Made by a program: the position numbers and the translations under genes. Positions 26,741-35,560 of a DNA stretch of 64,000 nucleotides are shown here, in pieces. Each line of letters begins with the position of its first letter. Position 1 is the first letter of the stretch. The DNA lies in the NCBI RefSeq assembly GCF_001650915.1, contig NZ_LXYO01000023.1, positions 372,001-436,000 of the forward strand, given 5' to 3'. The notes beneath the pieces were generated by a model. The model worked only from the letters and a program-made list of their open reading frames with translations, ran no database searches and was not told where the DNA came from. This stretch comes from Marinobacter sp. EhC06. Lineage in GTDB: Bacteria; Pseudomonadota; Gammaproteobacteria; Pseudomonadales; Oleiphilaceae.

Positions 26741-29700
26741 TCAGCCCGGGGTTTTCGCAGCGACTAGGGCACGCTCTATCATTTCACCGAGTCCCTTGAG
26801 CTCGCTGCGAACGCGGTCCCAGTCCGGTTCGGTGACTTTCAGAAGATCTTCCACTATACCCGCCTGTCGGGTCATCAGCGGGTAGCCCATAGCCCCCGCC
26901 GTGCCCTTGATCTGGTGGGCTTCGGTTTTCATGGCCTCACGATCGGCGCTCGCCAGCGCCGCTTCCATTCGCGCCCGACGGGCGGCCAGACCATCAAGAA
27001 ACTGTGCAACCAGATGGGCAATTTCGGCATCCTCACCGGCGTCCGTCGCGGAAACCGCGCCAGCGCCAAGCAGTCGATCCAACAGGGACGTCAGGTGGGA
27101 CTGGTCAATGGGCTTATTCAGCACCCCGTCACAACCGGCATCGAGCAGGGCATCAGTTTCCTGCTGATCGCCAGCCGTAAAGGCGATCACCGGCCGCCGG
27201 AACCCGGCCTGGCGCAGCAGTCTGGTTGCAGCAACGCCATCCATACCGGGCATGTGACGGTCCATCAGAACCAGATGAACGGTATCGGACAGAGCCGTCC
27301 GGACCGCTTCCTCGCCACTGGTAACCGACATCACATCCAGCCCCTCCCGGCGTAGCATGCGCTCCACCAGCTGACGGTTCTCGGTATTGTCTTCGGCAAC
27401 CAGCACCTTGCCCTGATACCGGGGCGCGGTGCTTTGGACAATCTCCGGGGTTACCGAAAGGTACCTGGCCAGGGCTTCATAGAACCGCTGCTTGTCGATG
27501 GGTTTGGCCAGATGCTCATTGCAGCCCGCCAGCCGATAATCGGCAATGTCTTCGGACATCACGTTCGCGGTCAGGGCGATCACCGGCGTATTGACCCCGG
27601 CCTCGCGCAGCGCCGCGGTGGCGTCACGGCCGTTCATCACCGGCATCTGGATGTCCATCAATATCAGATCAAAGGGCTCGCGAATCGCCAGTTCCAGGGC
27701 TTCGGCGCCATTGCTCACATGAACCAGTTCGGCGCCGGTTCGCGACACCAGCAGGGACACAAGACGCCGATTCACGTCGTTGTCTTCGGCACTCAGAATT
27801 CGCCCGGACAATCTCGGTGCCACCACCATGGGTATGGCCCTGCGCCGCTGACTGAGCTCCGACGCATCACGCAGGAAATGAACCTGGGCCAGTGGCCCGG
27901 TCCGGATCGACAGCTCGAACTCGCTACCCTCGCCATAGGTGCTGTTCACCCGGATACTGCCACCGAGCATTTCTGCCAGACGCCGTGAGATACTGAGCCC
28001 GAGGCCGGTGCCGCCATACTGCCTGGAAATGGCGGCGCTGCCCTGGGCAAAGGGATCAAACAGCCTTCCCAACTGTTCCGGCTTCATGCCAATGCCGGTA
28101 TCCACCACCCTGGCCACCAGCAATTCGTGCTCGCGATCGCAGCGGACCACCAGCGAAATGGAACCTTTGTCGGTGAACTTCAGGGCATTGCCGCACAGGT
28201 TGATGATGATCTGACGCAGCCTGGTGGGGTCGGTTTGCACCTGCTCCGGCAATGGGTATTCGCAGATGATGCTGAAATCCAGCCCCTTTTCCCGGGCCCG
28301 GGGGGCAAAAAAGGCGCGAATTTCATCCAGAAGTTCCGGCAGATTGACCGATACGATATCCACATCCAGTTTGTTGGCGTCGATCTTCGAATGGTCGAGG
28401 ATGTCGTTGACCAGATCCAGCAGATGGCGCCCGCTTCGTACCACGGTCTCTGCGCTGCTTCTTTTTTCAGGATCACTGAGGTCCGGATCAAGCAGGGTTT
28501 CACCGTAACCGATGATCGCCGCCAACGGCGTACGGATTTCATGGCTCATATTGGCCAGGAACTGGCTCTTGGCCTCCGCCGAGTTACGGGCCAGTTCCTT
28601 TTCGAGCCGCTCCTGCTCACGCTCTCGCTCGATTCTCTGCCGGTTGTGACTTTCGGTGGCGTCGATGCAGGTCCCTTCCAGGTGAGTAGGCTCGCCTTCG
28701 GCGTCATAAACCGTATGCAATGAGATGGTCGCCCAGCGCTCGTCGCCATCCCGGGTCAGGTATCGGGCCTCAATGCCCTTGACCGTACCCCGGGCCTCCA
28801 GCTGTTCGATCACCAGCCGCCGCAGGCGGTCATCCGCGATGCAGGTTTCCAGTACGTCCGGGTTCCGCGTGAGCAGCTCCCGGCTGCTGTTATAGCCCAG
28901 CAAACGCGCCATGGCCGGATTGGCAGTGACAAATCGCCGGTCCGGGGACATCTGGAAGACGCCCTCAATGGCATTGTCGAACAGCGACTGGTAACGCTGA
29001 AGATTCGACAACGCCCGCTGGCTCCAGCCCAATGCCTCGCCCTGAACCTGTTTTATCCTGTCCGCCAGGGCAAACGAGAACAGAATAATCTGGGCAGTCA
29101 GGCCAAACTGGGGCGAGTAGGCGGTGAAGGTGTTAAGGGGCAATATACCCATCACCGTCAGGGCGTAGATGCCGAAGCCCACCAGCGCAAGAGTCCAGGC
29201 AAAAAAGTAGGACCGGGCCGCCGGATTGTAATAACGCCAGGACAGGTAACTGACGACGATCAGGATCAGGCTCAGCAACACGGAGCCAACCACAATCCAT
29301 TCCATGGCCACGTGGTAGGGCAGGAACAGTGACAGAACAAACGTCGCGACCACCGAATAGAGACAGAGGCGGATGACCTGATCAAGGTCGGCAGACCGCT
29401 CCCGGGTTTCCAGCAGTGACCTTGCCATCAGCAGGCCCCAGAACCAGGTCAGGATGATCTGGAAGTGCAGGAACTGCTTGTCGAAAAGAGCGGGCCGGCT
29501 CTCCAGCAACTGGATACCGTGAACCTGTTCGGTAAAGATAAAGATGGTCGCGAACACCAGGTAGAGCACGTAATAGATGTTGCTTCGCTCGCGCACCGAG
29601 ACCGCGACGAACAGGTTGTAGGCGAGAATGGCGAGCACCGCACCGAGCAGAATGCCCCGCACCAGTTCATCCACCGAGACTTTTTCAATATAGCTGTCCG

Positions 29701-30331
29701 GGTGCCACAGGCTGATCGGCAAACGGAAGGTGTTGGTGTTGACCACCCGAAGATAGACGTGGCTGAGGGTATCCGGTGCCAGGGAAAGGCGGAATGTGGG
29801 GTTGGGAACCGCCAGGTCCCGCTCCACCCAGTTATCCTCGTAACCGGCCTGGCGCTGCTCAACCAGCGCGCCGTCGCGGACCATGAACAGGGCGACTTCA
29901 TCCACCAGGGGCAGGGCAAGCTCCAGGATCCATCCGTTCTGGTCGAGGTTTCGGGCGGACCGCAGATCCAGACGCACCCAGTACGCCGACTCGGTGTAGC
30001 CGAAGTTTAAAACGCCGCCCTCTTGGCGGGTAAAGGCTCCCGATTCCAGTTTGCGAACCTCATCCAGGGTCAGCGCCTGCCCGGGATCTTCCAGGTACCA
30101 GATACAGCCACCCAGATCACGGATACTCTCGACACCGACATCCAGGACAATCTCGCCATCACGGCAGGGCCCGGCTGCACTGGCCGAAGACGGCATCATG
30201 GCCGTGACCAGGAGCAGCAGGGCCACCATCAAAGACGTCACCGCTGGGAGCGCCAATTCAAGCCGTTGCCGCAAAATGTGATCTCCGCGAGGGTAGATAC
30301 CTGTTTTTTGTTTTACTGTCAGTAACCGCAC
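26741..30331 (-). CDS. Hybrid sensor histidine kinase: 7TMR-DISM, PAS, HisKA, HATPase, two REC, HPt
   Basis: A 1196-residue kinase. The signal segment ends near residue 53. It is followed by a 7TMR-DISM extracellular domain (about 60-190), seven helices (about 195-405), PAS-PAC (about 435-560), HisKA with NMSHEIRTPL, HATPase (NLCGNALKFTDKG, VVDTGIGMKPEQ, GGTGLGLSIS), REC1 (LILMDIQMPVMNG), REC2 (LVLMDRHMPGMDG) and C-terminal HPt with AHQIKGTAGAMG. All catalytic residues are visible. The 7TMR-DISM sensor often responds to carbohydrates or other periplasmic ligands; the ligand here is unknown. The GTG start at 30331 has AGGA upstream; a TTG at codon 20 with GGAG is an alternative. Confidence 0.92.
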   Translation of the reverse strand: MRLLTVKQKTGIYPRGDHILRQRLELALPAVTSLMVALLLLVTAMMPSSASAAGPCRDGEIVLDVGVESIRDLGGCIWYLEDPGQALTLDEVRKLESGAFTRQEGGVLNFGYTESAYWVRLDLRSARNLDQNGWILELALPLVDEVALFMVRDGALVEQRQAGYEDNWVERDLAVPNPTFRLSLAPDTLSHVYLRVVNTNTFRLPISLWHPDSYIEKVSVDELVRGILLGAVLAILAYNLFVAVSVRERSNIYYVLYLVFATIFIFTEQVHGIQLLESRPALFDKQFLHFQIILTWFWGLLMARSLLETRERSADLDQVIRLCLYSVVATFVLSLFLPYHVAMEWIVVGSVLLSLILIVVSYLSWRYYNPAARSYFFAWTLALVGFGIYALTVMGILPLNTFTAYSPQFGLTAQIILFSFALADRIKQVQGEALGWSQRALSNLQRYQSLFDNAIEGVFQMSPDRRFVTANPAMARLLGYNSSRELLTRNPDVLETCIADDRLRRLVIEQLEARGTVKGIEARYLTRDGDERWATISLHTVYDAEGEPTHLEGTCIDATESHNRQRIEREREQERLEKELARNSAEAKSQFLANMSHEIRTPLAAIIGYGETLLDPDLSDPEKRSSAETVVRSGRHLLDLVNDILDHSKIDANKLDVDIVSVNLPELLDEIRAFFAPRAREKGLDFSIICEYPLPEQVQTDPTRLRQIIINLCGNALKFTDKGSISLVVRCDREHELLVARVVDTGIGMKPEQLGRLFDPFAQGSAAISRQYGGTGLGLSISRRLAEMLGGSIRVNSTYGEGSEFELSIRTGPLAQVHFLRDASELSQRRRAIPMVVAPRLSGRILSAEDNDVNRRLVSLLVSRTGAELVHVSNGAEALELAIREPFDLILMDIQMPVMNGRDATAALREAGVNTPVIALTANVMSEDIADYRLAGCNEHLAKPIDKQRFYEALARYLSVTPEIVQSTAPRYQGKVLVAEDNTENRQLVERMLRREGLDVMSVTSGEEAVRTALSDTVHLVLMDRHMPGMDGVAATRLLRQAGFRRPVIAFTAGDQQETDALLDAGCDGVLNKPIDQSHLTSLLDRLLGAGAVSATDAGEDAEIAHLVAQFLDGLAARRARMEAALASADREAMKTEAHQIKGTAGAMGYPLMTRQAGIVEDLLKVTEPDWDRVRSELKGLGEMIERALVAAKTPG

Positions 30332-30400
30332 CGGGCTATACCGTCCTGGTGACTCACTTTAGCCGTTTACACCGTTTTTCGCATCCCGGGGCCTTCTGAA

Positions 30401-31471
30401 ATGAGACATTCCTGCATTTTCGCTGCTGTTTCCATGACCACGCTTGTCCTGAGTGGCTGCGGACTTGAGGACACCGGCCCTTCAGCGTTCAATCCGGCCA
30501 CCAATGTGGATCTGACGTTCTCGAGCTTCGACCTTCAGAACACTGAGGTGGCCCCGGACAACCTTAGTCACACTCGTTTCTGGGATTTTTACCGTGGCAT
30601 CCAGCCCGCAGCAGACGATGCCGACGACCTGGAAACCACCGGGGAAATACGCAGTCACATCGAGATTTTCACCCGGGCGACGCCAACGGACGCGGGCACC
30701 AGTTATGACAGCGTGCGCAACCCGCTGGACCTGATGAATCAGGTGCTGGCATCCGGTGAAGTCACCAATTTCCAGGAGGGTAAACGATACATCAGCCAGC
30801 GCATTGCCGATGGCGTCGCGGGCACCTACAACACTCGGGGCAATGGCGCCCAGATCCGGTTCACAGACCAGTCGGCGGTGATTGCCGATCTGCCGCTGAA
30901 CGACCAGCTCTGGATCTACCCCACCCTGGACTGGCGTTACCTGCCGGATGGCCCGGAAGGGGCGGATCTCGAGAACAAGGTGTATCGCACCATCCAGTAC
31001 GTCAGCCGCAGCGTGGAGGAAGAAGACCAGGCGGCCCAGCCGGAACTTGTCAGCGTGCTGGCAGGCAGCCGGTTTGACGCCAACAGCTTCATGACGCTGG
31101 GCTACAGCCCCACCGAGTTCGCCACCGCCGACTACCTGAGCCGGAACCATGGCAGCATTGAACTGCGCCAGGATTTCATTGACGAAAACACCGATACGCT
31201 GTTTATCAAGAATCAGGAATCCGAAGTCATCAAGCTCGACCGCTATCCGGGGTACACTCGGGAAGACAACCATCCCGACTGCCTCAGAATCGAGCTGGAT
31301 TACAACATGGAACGGGTCAGGATTTTTGCCTCAGACGGCGAGCCGGCCCGCATTGACGACCCTGACTCAACGAACGAGCAGGACACCATTGCCAATCCGG
31401 CCAATTGCACCTATCAGGAAGACGCGGACGCTGTAACCACTTGGGGAACGGTGGCTATCGCCGAGCGCTAG
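30401..31471 (+). CDS. Lipoprotein of unknown function
   Basis: A 356-residue exported lipoprotein with lipobox VLSGC and lipidated Cys20. Only three further Cys are seen, two near the C-terminus (HPDCLRIEL, PANCTYQED). The mature part is acidic, with likely beta structure (NVDLTFSSFDLQN, IDENTDTLFIKNQESEVIKLDRYPG). No known domain is recognised. It is divergent from the hybrid kinase gene with 69 bases between starts, and its stop overlaps the stop of the convergent gene in the tetranucleotide CTAG. Confidence 0.75.
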   Translation: MRHSCIFAAVSMTTLVLSGCGLEDTGPSAFNPATNVDLTFSSFDLQNTEVAPDNLSHTRFWDFYRGIQPAADDADDLETTGEIRSHIEIFTRATPTDAGTSYDSVRNPLDLMNQVLASGEVTNFQEGKRYISQRIADGVAGTYNTRGNGAQIRFTDQSAVIADLPLNDQLWIYPTLDWRYLPDGPEGADLENKVYRTIQYVSRSVEEEDQAAQPELVSVLAGSRFDANSFMTLGYSPTEFATADYLSRNHGSIELRQDFIDENTDTLFIKNQESEVIKLDRYPGYTREDNHPDCLRIELDYNMERVRIFASDGEPARIDDPDSTNEQDTIANPANCTYQEDADAVTTWGTVAIAER

Positions 31472-31719
31472 CTGGCGCCTCCGTCCCTGAGATCCCAGTT
31501 TTGCAGGAAACCTTTTTTGCGGTCGATCATCCGCTCATAGGTGGAGATCATGATGGCCGCGTGGGGCGCTTTGACCAGACGGAGGGTTTCGATACGGCGT
31601 TCGAGCCGCTCAACTTCCGAGCGCACCTGCTGATGCACGTGATTGCGAACGCTGTCGTGATGGTCCAGCTTGACCTCGCGGGAGGCTGACTGGTGGCTGG
31701 GGGGTGTGGGCTTGTCCAT
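31468..31719 (-). CDS. Small coiled-coil protein of unknown function
   Basis: An 83-residue protein starting MDKPTPPSHQSASREVKLDH. A charged central helix (VHQQVRSEVERLERRIETLRLV) is probably coiled-coil. The frame is open a further 45 codons upstream, but that part has low-complexity A+T-rich sequence and no ribosome site, so the ATG at 31719 is preferred. No family is recognised. Confidence 0.55.
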   Translation of the reverse strand: MDKPTPPSHQSASREVKLDHHDSVRNHVHQQVRSEVERLERRIETLRLVKAPHAAIMISTYERMIDRKKGFLQNWDLRDGGAS

Positions 31720-31798
31720 TCGGCTTCTCGTCCATTGAGTCGTGATAGATCCTTTTCCCATCACGCAAGTCTGCACAACTGTCCGACAAAGTGCAATT

Positions 31799-31820
31799 AA
31801 AATGAATAGAGTTTCATTTT
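31799..31820. repeat. A+T-rich inverted repeat
   Basis: AAAATGAA and TTCATTTT are perfect inverted arms around TAGAGT, followed by TATTTT. It lies between the small coiled-coil gene and the gene at 31916. It could be a weak terminator or promoter-region palindrome. Confidence 0.3.
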
Positions 31821-31915
31821 TATTTTCAGCCTTGCCGGTCCTTCTGCCATTCACACGATGGAAGCCCTGCTATAGTTCCCTGTAGATACAACATTGCCCA
31901 CCGACAGGAGCTCCC

Positions 31916-32260
31916 ATGACCCAGACGTCCGTGGCGGATACCCTCCGCGAATATCTGTCGCTGCTGGAACTGCTGGATGATGCCTACTGGGAAGCCAGCA
32001 GCATTCACCACAAGGACATGCTGTACGACATCATCAGCATCTTCAGCCAGGAAGTGGCCGAGATTAACAAGCTCAGTATTCAGGACCACCATTACCCCTA
32101 CGAAGTGATCACCGAGGGCATTCGGCGGGTGGTCCCGAAACTGGAGCGACTCGATGAAAACCGCGAAGACGTGATCCAGCGCACTCAGACACTGACCGAT
32201 TTCCGCGACATCCTGTCATCAGTGCTTGGCATCCTGGAAGCCCAGCTCCGGACCCTCTGA
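31916..32260 (+). CDS. Small all-helical protein of unknown function
   Basis: A 114-residue acidic soluble protein, almost entirely predicted helix (VADTLREYLSLLELLDDAYWEASSI, DMLYDIISIFSQEVAEINKLS, ITEGIRRVVPKLERL, VIQRTQTLTDFRDILSSVLG). Shine-Dalgarno AGGAG lies six bases before the ATG. No family is recognised. It converges with the serine hydrolase gene, ten bases away. Confidence 0.75.
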   Translation: MTQTSVADTLREYLSLLELLDDAYWEASSIHHKDMLYDIISIFSQEVAEINKLSIQDHHYPYEVITEGIRRVVPKLERLDENREDVIQRTQTLTDFRDILSSVLGILEAQLRTL

Positions 32261-32270
32261 AGAAGACGCC

Positions 32271-33557
32271 TCAAGCGGCGATCAGCGGTCGCCGGTGCTC
32301 CGGTATCAGCGGGAAGCGGTTGCCCACGGTATACACGAACTTCGCCAGCGCTGGCAGATGATGGCCGACAATCGGGATGCCCGTGTTAAGCAGACTGACC
32401 GAAATATCACGGGCAGCGTCTGCCCAGCACAGCTTGTTGATCAGACCCACGTGGCCAAAGGCAAACCGGCTGTTCTGGCCCCAGAGACCCACCGGGTTGC
32501 CACCCAGCATCATGCCGGCACTGAAGCGCATGGGTATCATCATGGTGCGGTCTATCTGCAGGGAGCCGAACTGCTGAATAGCACGGCGGATGGTGATCTC
32601 ACTGCAGATTCGCCGGCCGTTCCAGAGCCCGCCGTTCAGCATCATCTGGAAGAACCGACTCATTTCCTCTGCGGTCCCGCAAAGGTTTCCCGCCGGGATC
32701 ACCGCCTCCTGGAACCGTGGATCATTGGTAACCCGTTCAACGGTCCGGATATCCCCTCCCAGAGCACGGTTGACGACCCAGGAAACCGGGAAACGGGGGG
32801 TTGGCCCGGTGGCGTAGTTGCAGGCCAGATCATTCAGATGCTCCGGGGCGATACCATAGGTAAACCATTTCATACCCATGGGCCGACGAAGGTGCTTGTC
32901 GAGATAATTCTCAATGGTATCGCCGGTCACGCGTTCCAGAACCCGCTGGAGCACAAAGCCGCCGGTGATCGCATGATACGCCACCTTGGCGCCATCGACC
33001 TCCACCGGCCGGGCGGCGCAGAGCAGGCGCCAGATTTCGTCGTTGTCCCAAAGTACATCAATCGGCGTTTCCCGCGGAATGGCAGGAATGCCACCCCGGT
33101 GGGAGAGAATCTGGTGAACGGTAATGGTGCGTTTGCCGTTAACCCCGAACTCCGGACAGTAGTAGGACACGGGATCCATCAGGTTCACCAAGCCCTGCTC
33201 TGCCAGCATGTGCATCAGCAGGGCTGTAACCGCCTTGGAAGCAGAGAAGTAGCAAATCGGGGTATCGGTGGTCATCGGGACTTTAACCGCATCCCTCGGG
33301 TCATGGGGGCCATTGCCACTGGCGTGGCCAATGGCCCGGTGCAGCACCTGCTCGCCCTTATGCCGAATGGAGATCTGGATACCCGGATGCACACCAGTCC
33401 GGTACAGACTCTGGACGCTGCGCCACAGAGCATCAACCGTCTCCTGACTTACGCCAGCAGCAGCCGGATTTTCACCAGCGGCATCCCTGAAAGTGACGGT
33501 TTCGAGATCCTCGGGAATCTGGCTGCTATGAAGGGCACGGCGAGCAAGTCGGTTCAT
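32271..33557 (-). CDS. Serine hydrolase, beta-lactamase/class C-like (EstB-type) fold
   Basis: A 428-residue protein of the penicillin-binding-protein/class C beta-lactamase clan. The nucleophile motif is SASK (CYFSASKAVTALLMH), the second is YHA in KVAYHAITGG (Tyr-x-Ala variant of YxN), and the third is HVG in FAFGHVGLINK in place of KTG. Such EstB-like proteins are usually esterases or peptidases rather than beta-lactamases. No signal peptide is evident, so it is probably cytoplasmic. AAAGG lies about nine bases before the ATG. It appears monocistronic. Confidence 0.85.
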   Translation of the reverse strand: MNRLARRALHSSQIPEDLETVTFRDAAGENPAAAGVSQETVDALWRSVQSLYRTGVHPGIQISIRHKGEQVLHRAIGHASGNGPHDPRDAVKVPMTTDTPICYFSASKAVTALLMHMLAEQGLVNLMDPVSYYCPEFGVNGKRTITVHQILSHRGGIPAIPRETPIDVLWDNDEIWRLLCAARPVEVDGAKVAYHAITGGFVLQRVLERVTGDTIENYLDKHLRRPMGMKWFTYGIAPEHLNDLACNYATGPTPRFPVSWVVNRALGGDIRTVERVTNDPRFQEAVIPAGNLCGTAEEMSRFFQMMLNGGLWNGRRICSEITIRRAIQQFGSLQIDRTMMIPMRFSAGMMLGGNPVGLWGQNSRFAFGHVGLINKLCWADAARDISVSLLNTGIPIVGHHLPALAKFVYTVGNRFPLIPEHRRPLIAA

Positions 33558-33683
33558 CAGTTCAAACCTTTTTCAGTACGATTGTTGTTTTTCTATTTTC
33601 AATAGAACCACCCCGTTGCACATTGGCCGGGCCGCAATCAGGCTGACGTCACCGCCTCCACCTGGCCCGGAACACGGGTCTCT

Positions 33684-34907
33684 TTACTGATTATGGACCT
33701 GGTCGTGCAGGTGCGCCATGGCAACACAGTTTCGCCCGCGCTCCTTGGCCAGATACATGGCCTTGTCGGCCGCAGCACAAAGTGTGGAGGCCGTCTGCCC
33801 GTGATCGGGATAGACCGCAACGCCGACACTGATGGTCAGGGGCACCGTCTGGTCATTCCCGAGCGGCTGTGGCTCTTCGGCCACTTTGCGTCGGAGCCGC
33901 TCCGCCGTCTCCTGAGCTTCTTCAAGATCCATTTCCGGCAGAACGATAACGAACTCCTCGCCGCCAAACCGACCAATGGAGTCGACGCTGCGCACGCTGC
34001 CCAGCAGCAGGCGACTGATGGACCGGAGAACCGAATCGCCGGCGGCATGGCCGAATGTGTCGTTGATATCCTTGAAATGGTCGAAATCAACCCAGAGCAC
34101 GGCCATGGGCCTCTGATACCGTCTGGCCCGCTCCAGCTCCTCCTCGAGAACCCTGGACATTTCCCGGCGGTTGAACAGGCCGGTCAACGGATCCCGGGTG
34201 GCCATTTCCTCCAGCTCGTTTTCAAGGGTCTTGCGATCGGAAATGTCCAGCACGATGCCTTCGAGCACAACCGTACCATCTTCTTCCTCAACACCGCGGC
34301 CACGCTCCCACACCCAGATCCGGCTGCCATCCTGTCGGGTAAGGCCGTATTCCAGTGAAAAGGACTCGTCCTTGTCCAGAGCCGCCTGCACCTCCCCCAG
34401 GATCCGCTCGTTGTCCTCGTCATCCATCAGGCTGGCGTAACTGGTAACCCGGTTATTGATGAGGTCTTCAGGCTCATAGCCGGTGAGACGGGCACACCCC
34501 TGGGAAACGAACAGCATGGTCCAATGCGGATCATAACGGCACCGATACGCCATACCGGGTAGGTTATCCATCAGGACCTGTAGTTGGCGCTCTCGCTTGC
34601 GCAGGGCCTGGCGCTGATTGTGCTGCAGGGTGAGCAGGGCCCGATCCTTGGTGAGCTGGCGCAGGAGCGCCACGAACAGCACGAGGCCCGTGGTCAGCAC
34701 AAACAGGAAACCCTTCCAGGTCTGAACCAGGGAAAAGGTCTGAGGGTCGGGGAACCATGCCTCGGCGGCGGTATCGGAAAACGCAATCCATGCAAAGCCG
34801 GCAATCAGATAGACCAGCGCTGCCCAGCCAGCCCGCCGCAGGGGTGTCCGGTTATCATTCAATCTTTTCATTCCTTGAGAGTCTGGCCGCTGAGGCACCA
34901 TGAACAC
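33684..34907 (-). CDS. Membrane-anchored PAS-GGDEF diguanylate cyclase
   Basis: A 407-residue protein. Two membrane helices (LVYLIAGFAWIAF and WKGFLFVLTTGLVLFVALL) are followed by PAS-PAC (about 115-235) and GGDEF (about 240-400). The active site is RFGGEEF, with an intact inhibitory I-site RSVD five residues before it. An active enzyme making cyclic di-GMP with product inhibition is predicted. The frame begins with GTG; ATG codons follow at codon 3 and 13, none with a well-spaced Shine-Dalgarno, so the start is uncertain by up to 12 residues. Confidence 0.9.
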   Translation of the reverse strand: MFMVPQRPDSQGMKRLNDNRTPLRRAGWAALVYLIAGFAWIAFSDTAAEAWFPDPQTFSLVQTWKGFLFVLTTGLVLFVALLRQLTKDRALLTLQHNQRQALRKRERQLQVLMDNLPGMAYRCRYDPHWTMLFVSQGCARLTGYEPEDLINNRVTSYASLMDDEDNERILGEVQAALDKDESFSLEYGLTRQDGSRIWVWERGRGVEEEDGTVVLEGIVLDISDRKTLENELEEMATRDPLTGLFNRREMSRVLEEELERARRYQRPMAVLWVDFDHFKDINDTFGHAAGDSVLRSISRLLLGSVRSVDSIGRFGGEEFVIVLPEMDLEEAQETAERLRRKVAEEPQPLGNDQTVPLTISVGVAVYPDHGQTASTLCAAADKAMYLAKERGRNCVAMAHLHDQVHNQ

Positions 34908-35086
34908 ACAGCCATGGGGGTTTGGACATTCATAATGTACGAAAAATAGTCATAACAGGACGTTAAGTCGAGTGACAAATGTCATGCTCCGTAAAATCGT
35001 TCGCTACCCACCGAACCCGGGCAGTTGTTGCAGTGCCGCTTAGCTGCTTTAATTCCCGATCTCTGTCCCCCATTCAGGAGCCGAGC

Positions 35087-35557
35087 ATGACGCCTGGCAT
35101 AAACGCGGCGCGCAAGGCCGCAGTGCCCCATACCATTCATGAATATGAACACGATCCGGCAAGCGAGAGCTATGGCACCGAGGCCGCAGAGAAAACCGGC
35201 GTGGCCCCTGCCCGGGTGTTCAAGACCCTGGTGGTGGCCATCGATGGTAAGGAGCTGGTCGTGGGCATCGTGCCGGTGACAGGGATGCTCAATATGAAAC
35301 TGATTGCCCGGGCGGCCCGCGGAAAGAAAGCCACCATGGCTGACAAACAGGCGGTCGAGCGCACAACCGGCTATGTTCTGGGTGGTGTAAGCCCCCTGGG
35401 ACAAAAGAAAAAGCTGAAAACCTTTATCGACGACTCGGCCCTGGGCTTTGATACCATTTTTGTGAGCGCCGGGCGCCGCGGCCTGGAAATTGAGCTTGCA
35501 CCGCGGGATCTGGCAACACTGGTAAACGGCGGTTTTTTCCCACTCCATCAGGAGTAA
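35087..35557 (+). CDS. ybaK: Cys-tRNA(Pro)/Cys-tRNA(Cys) deacylase YbaK/EbsC
   Basis: A 156-residue trans-editing enzyme that hydrolyses mischarged Cys-tRNA(Pro). Family blocks are HTIHEYEHDPASESYGTEAAEKTG, VFKTLVV, KATMADKQAVERTTGYVLGGVSPLGQKKKL and FVSAGRRGLEIELAPRDL; the lysine in VFKTL is the conserved active-site lysine. The ATG at 35087 has AGGAG six bases upstream; the open frame further upstream is non-coding in character. The antiporter gene starts three bases after its stop. Confidence 0.93.
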   Translation: MTPGINAARKAAVPHTIHEYEHDPASESYGTEAAEKTGVAPARVFKTLVVAIDGKELVVGIVPVTGMLNMKLIARAARGKKATMADKQAVERTTGYVLGGVSPLGQKKKLKTFIDDSALGFDTIFVSAGRRGLEIELAPRDLATLVNGGFFPLHQE

Positions 35558-35560
35558 GCC

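Noticed and set aside
32271..33557. Antibiotic-resistance beta-lactamase
   Set aside because: The third motif is HVG rather than KTG, there is no signal peptide, and the overall pattern is EstB-like; resistance is not supported.
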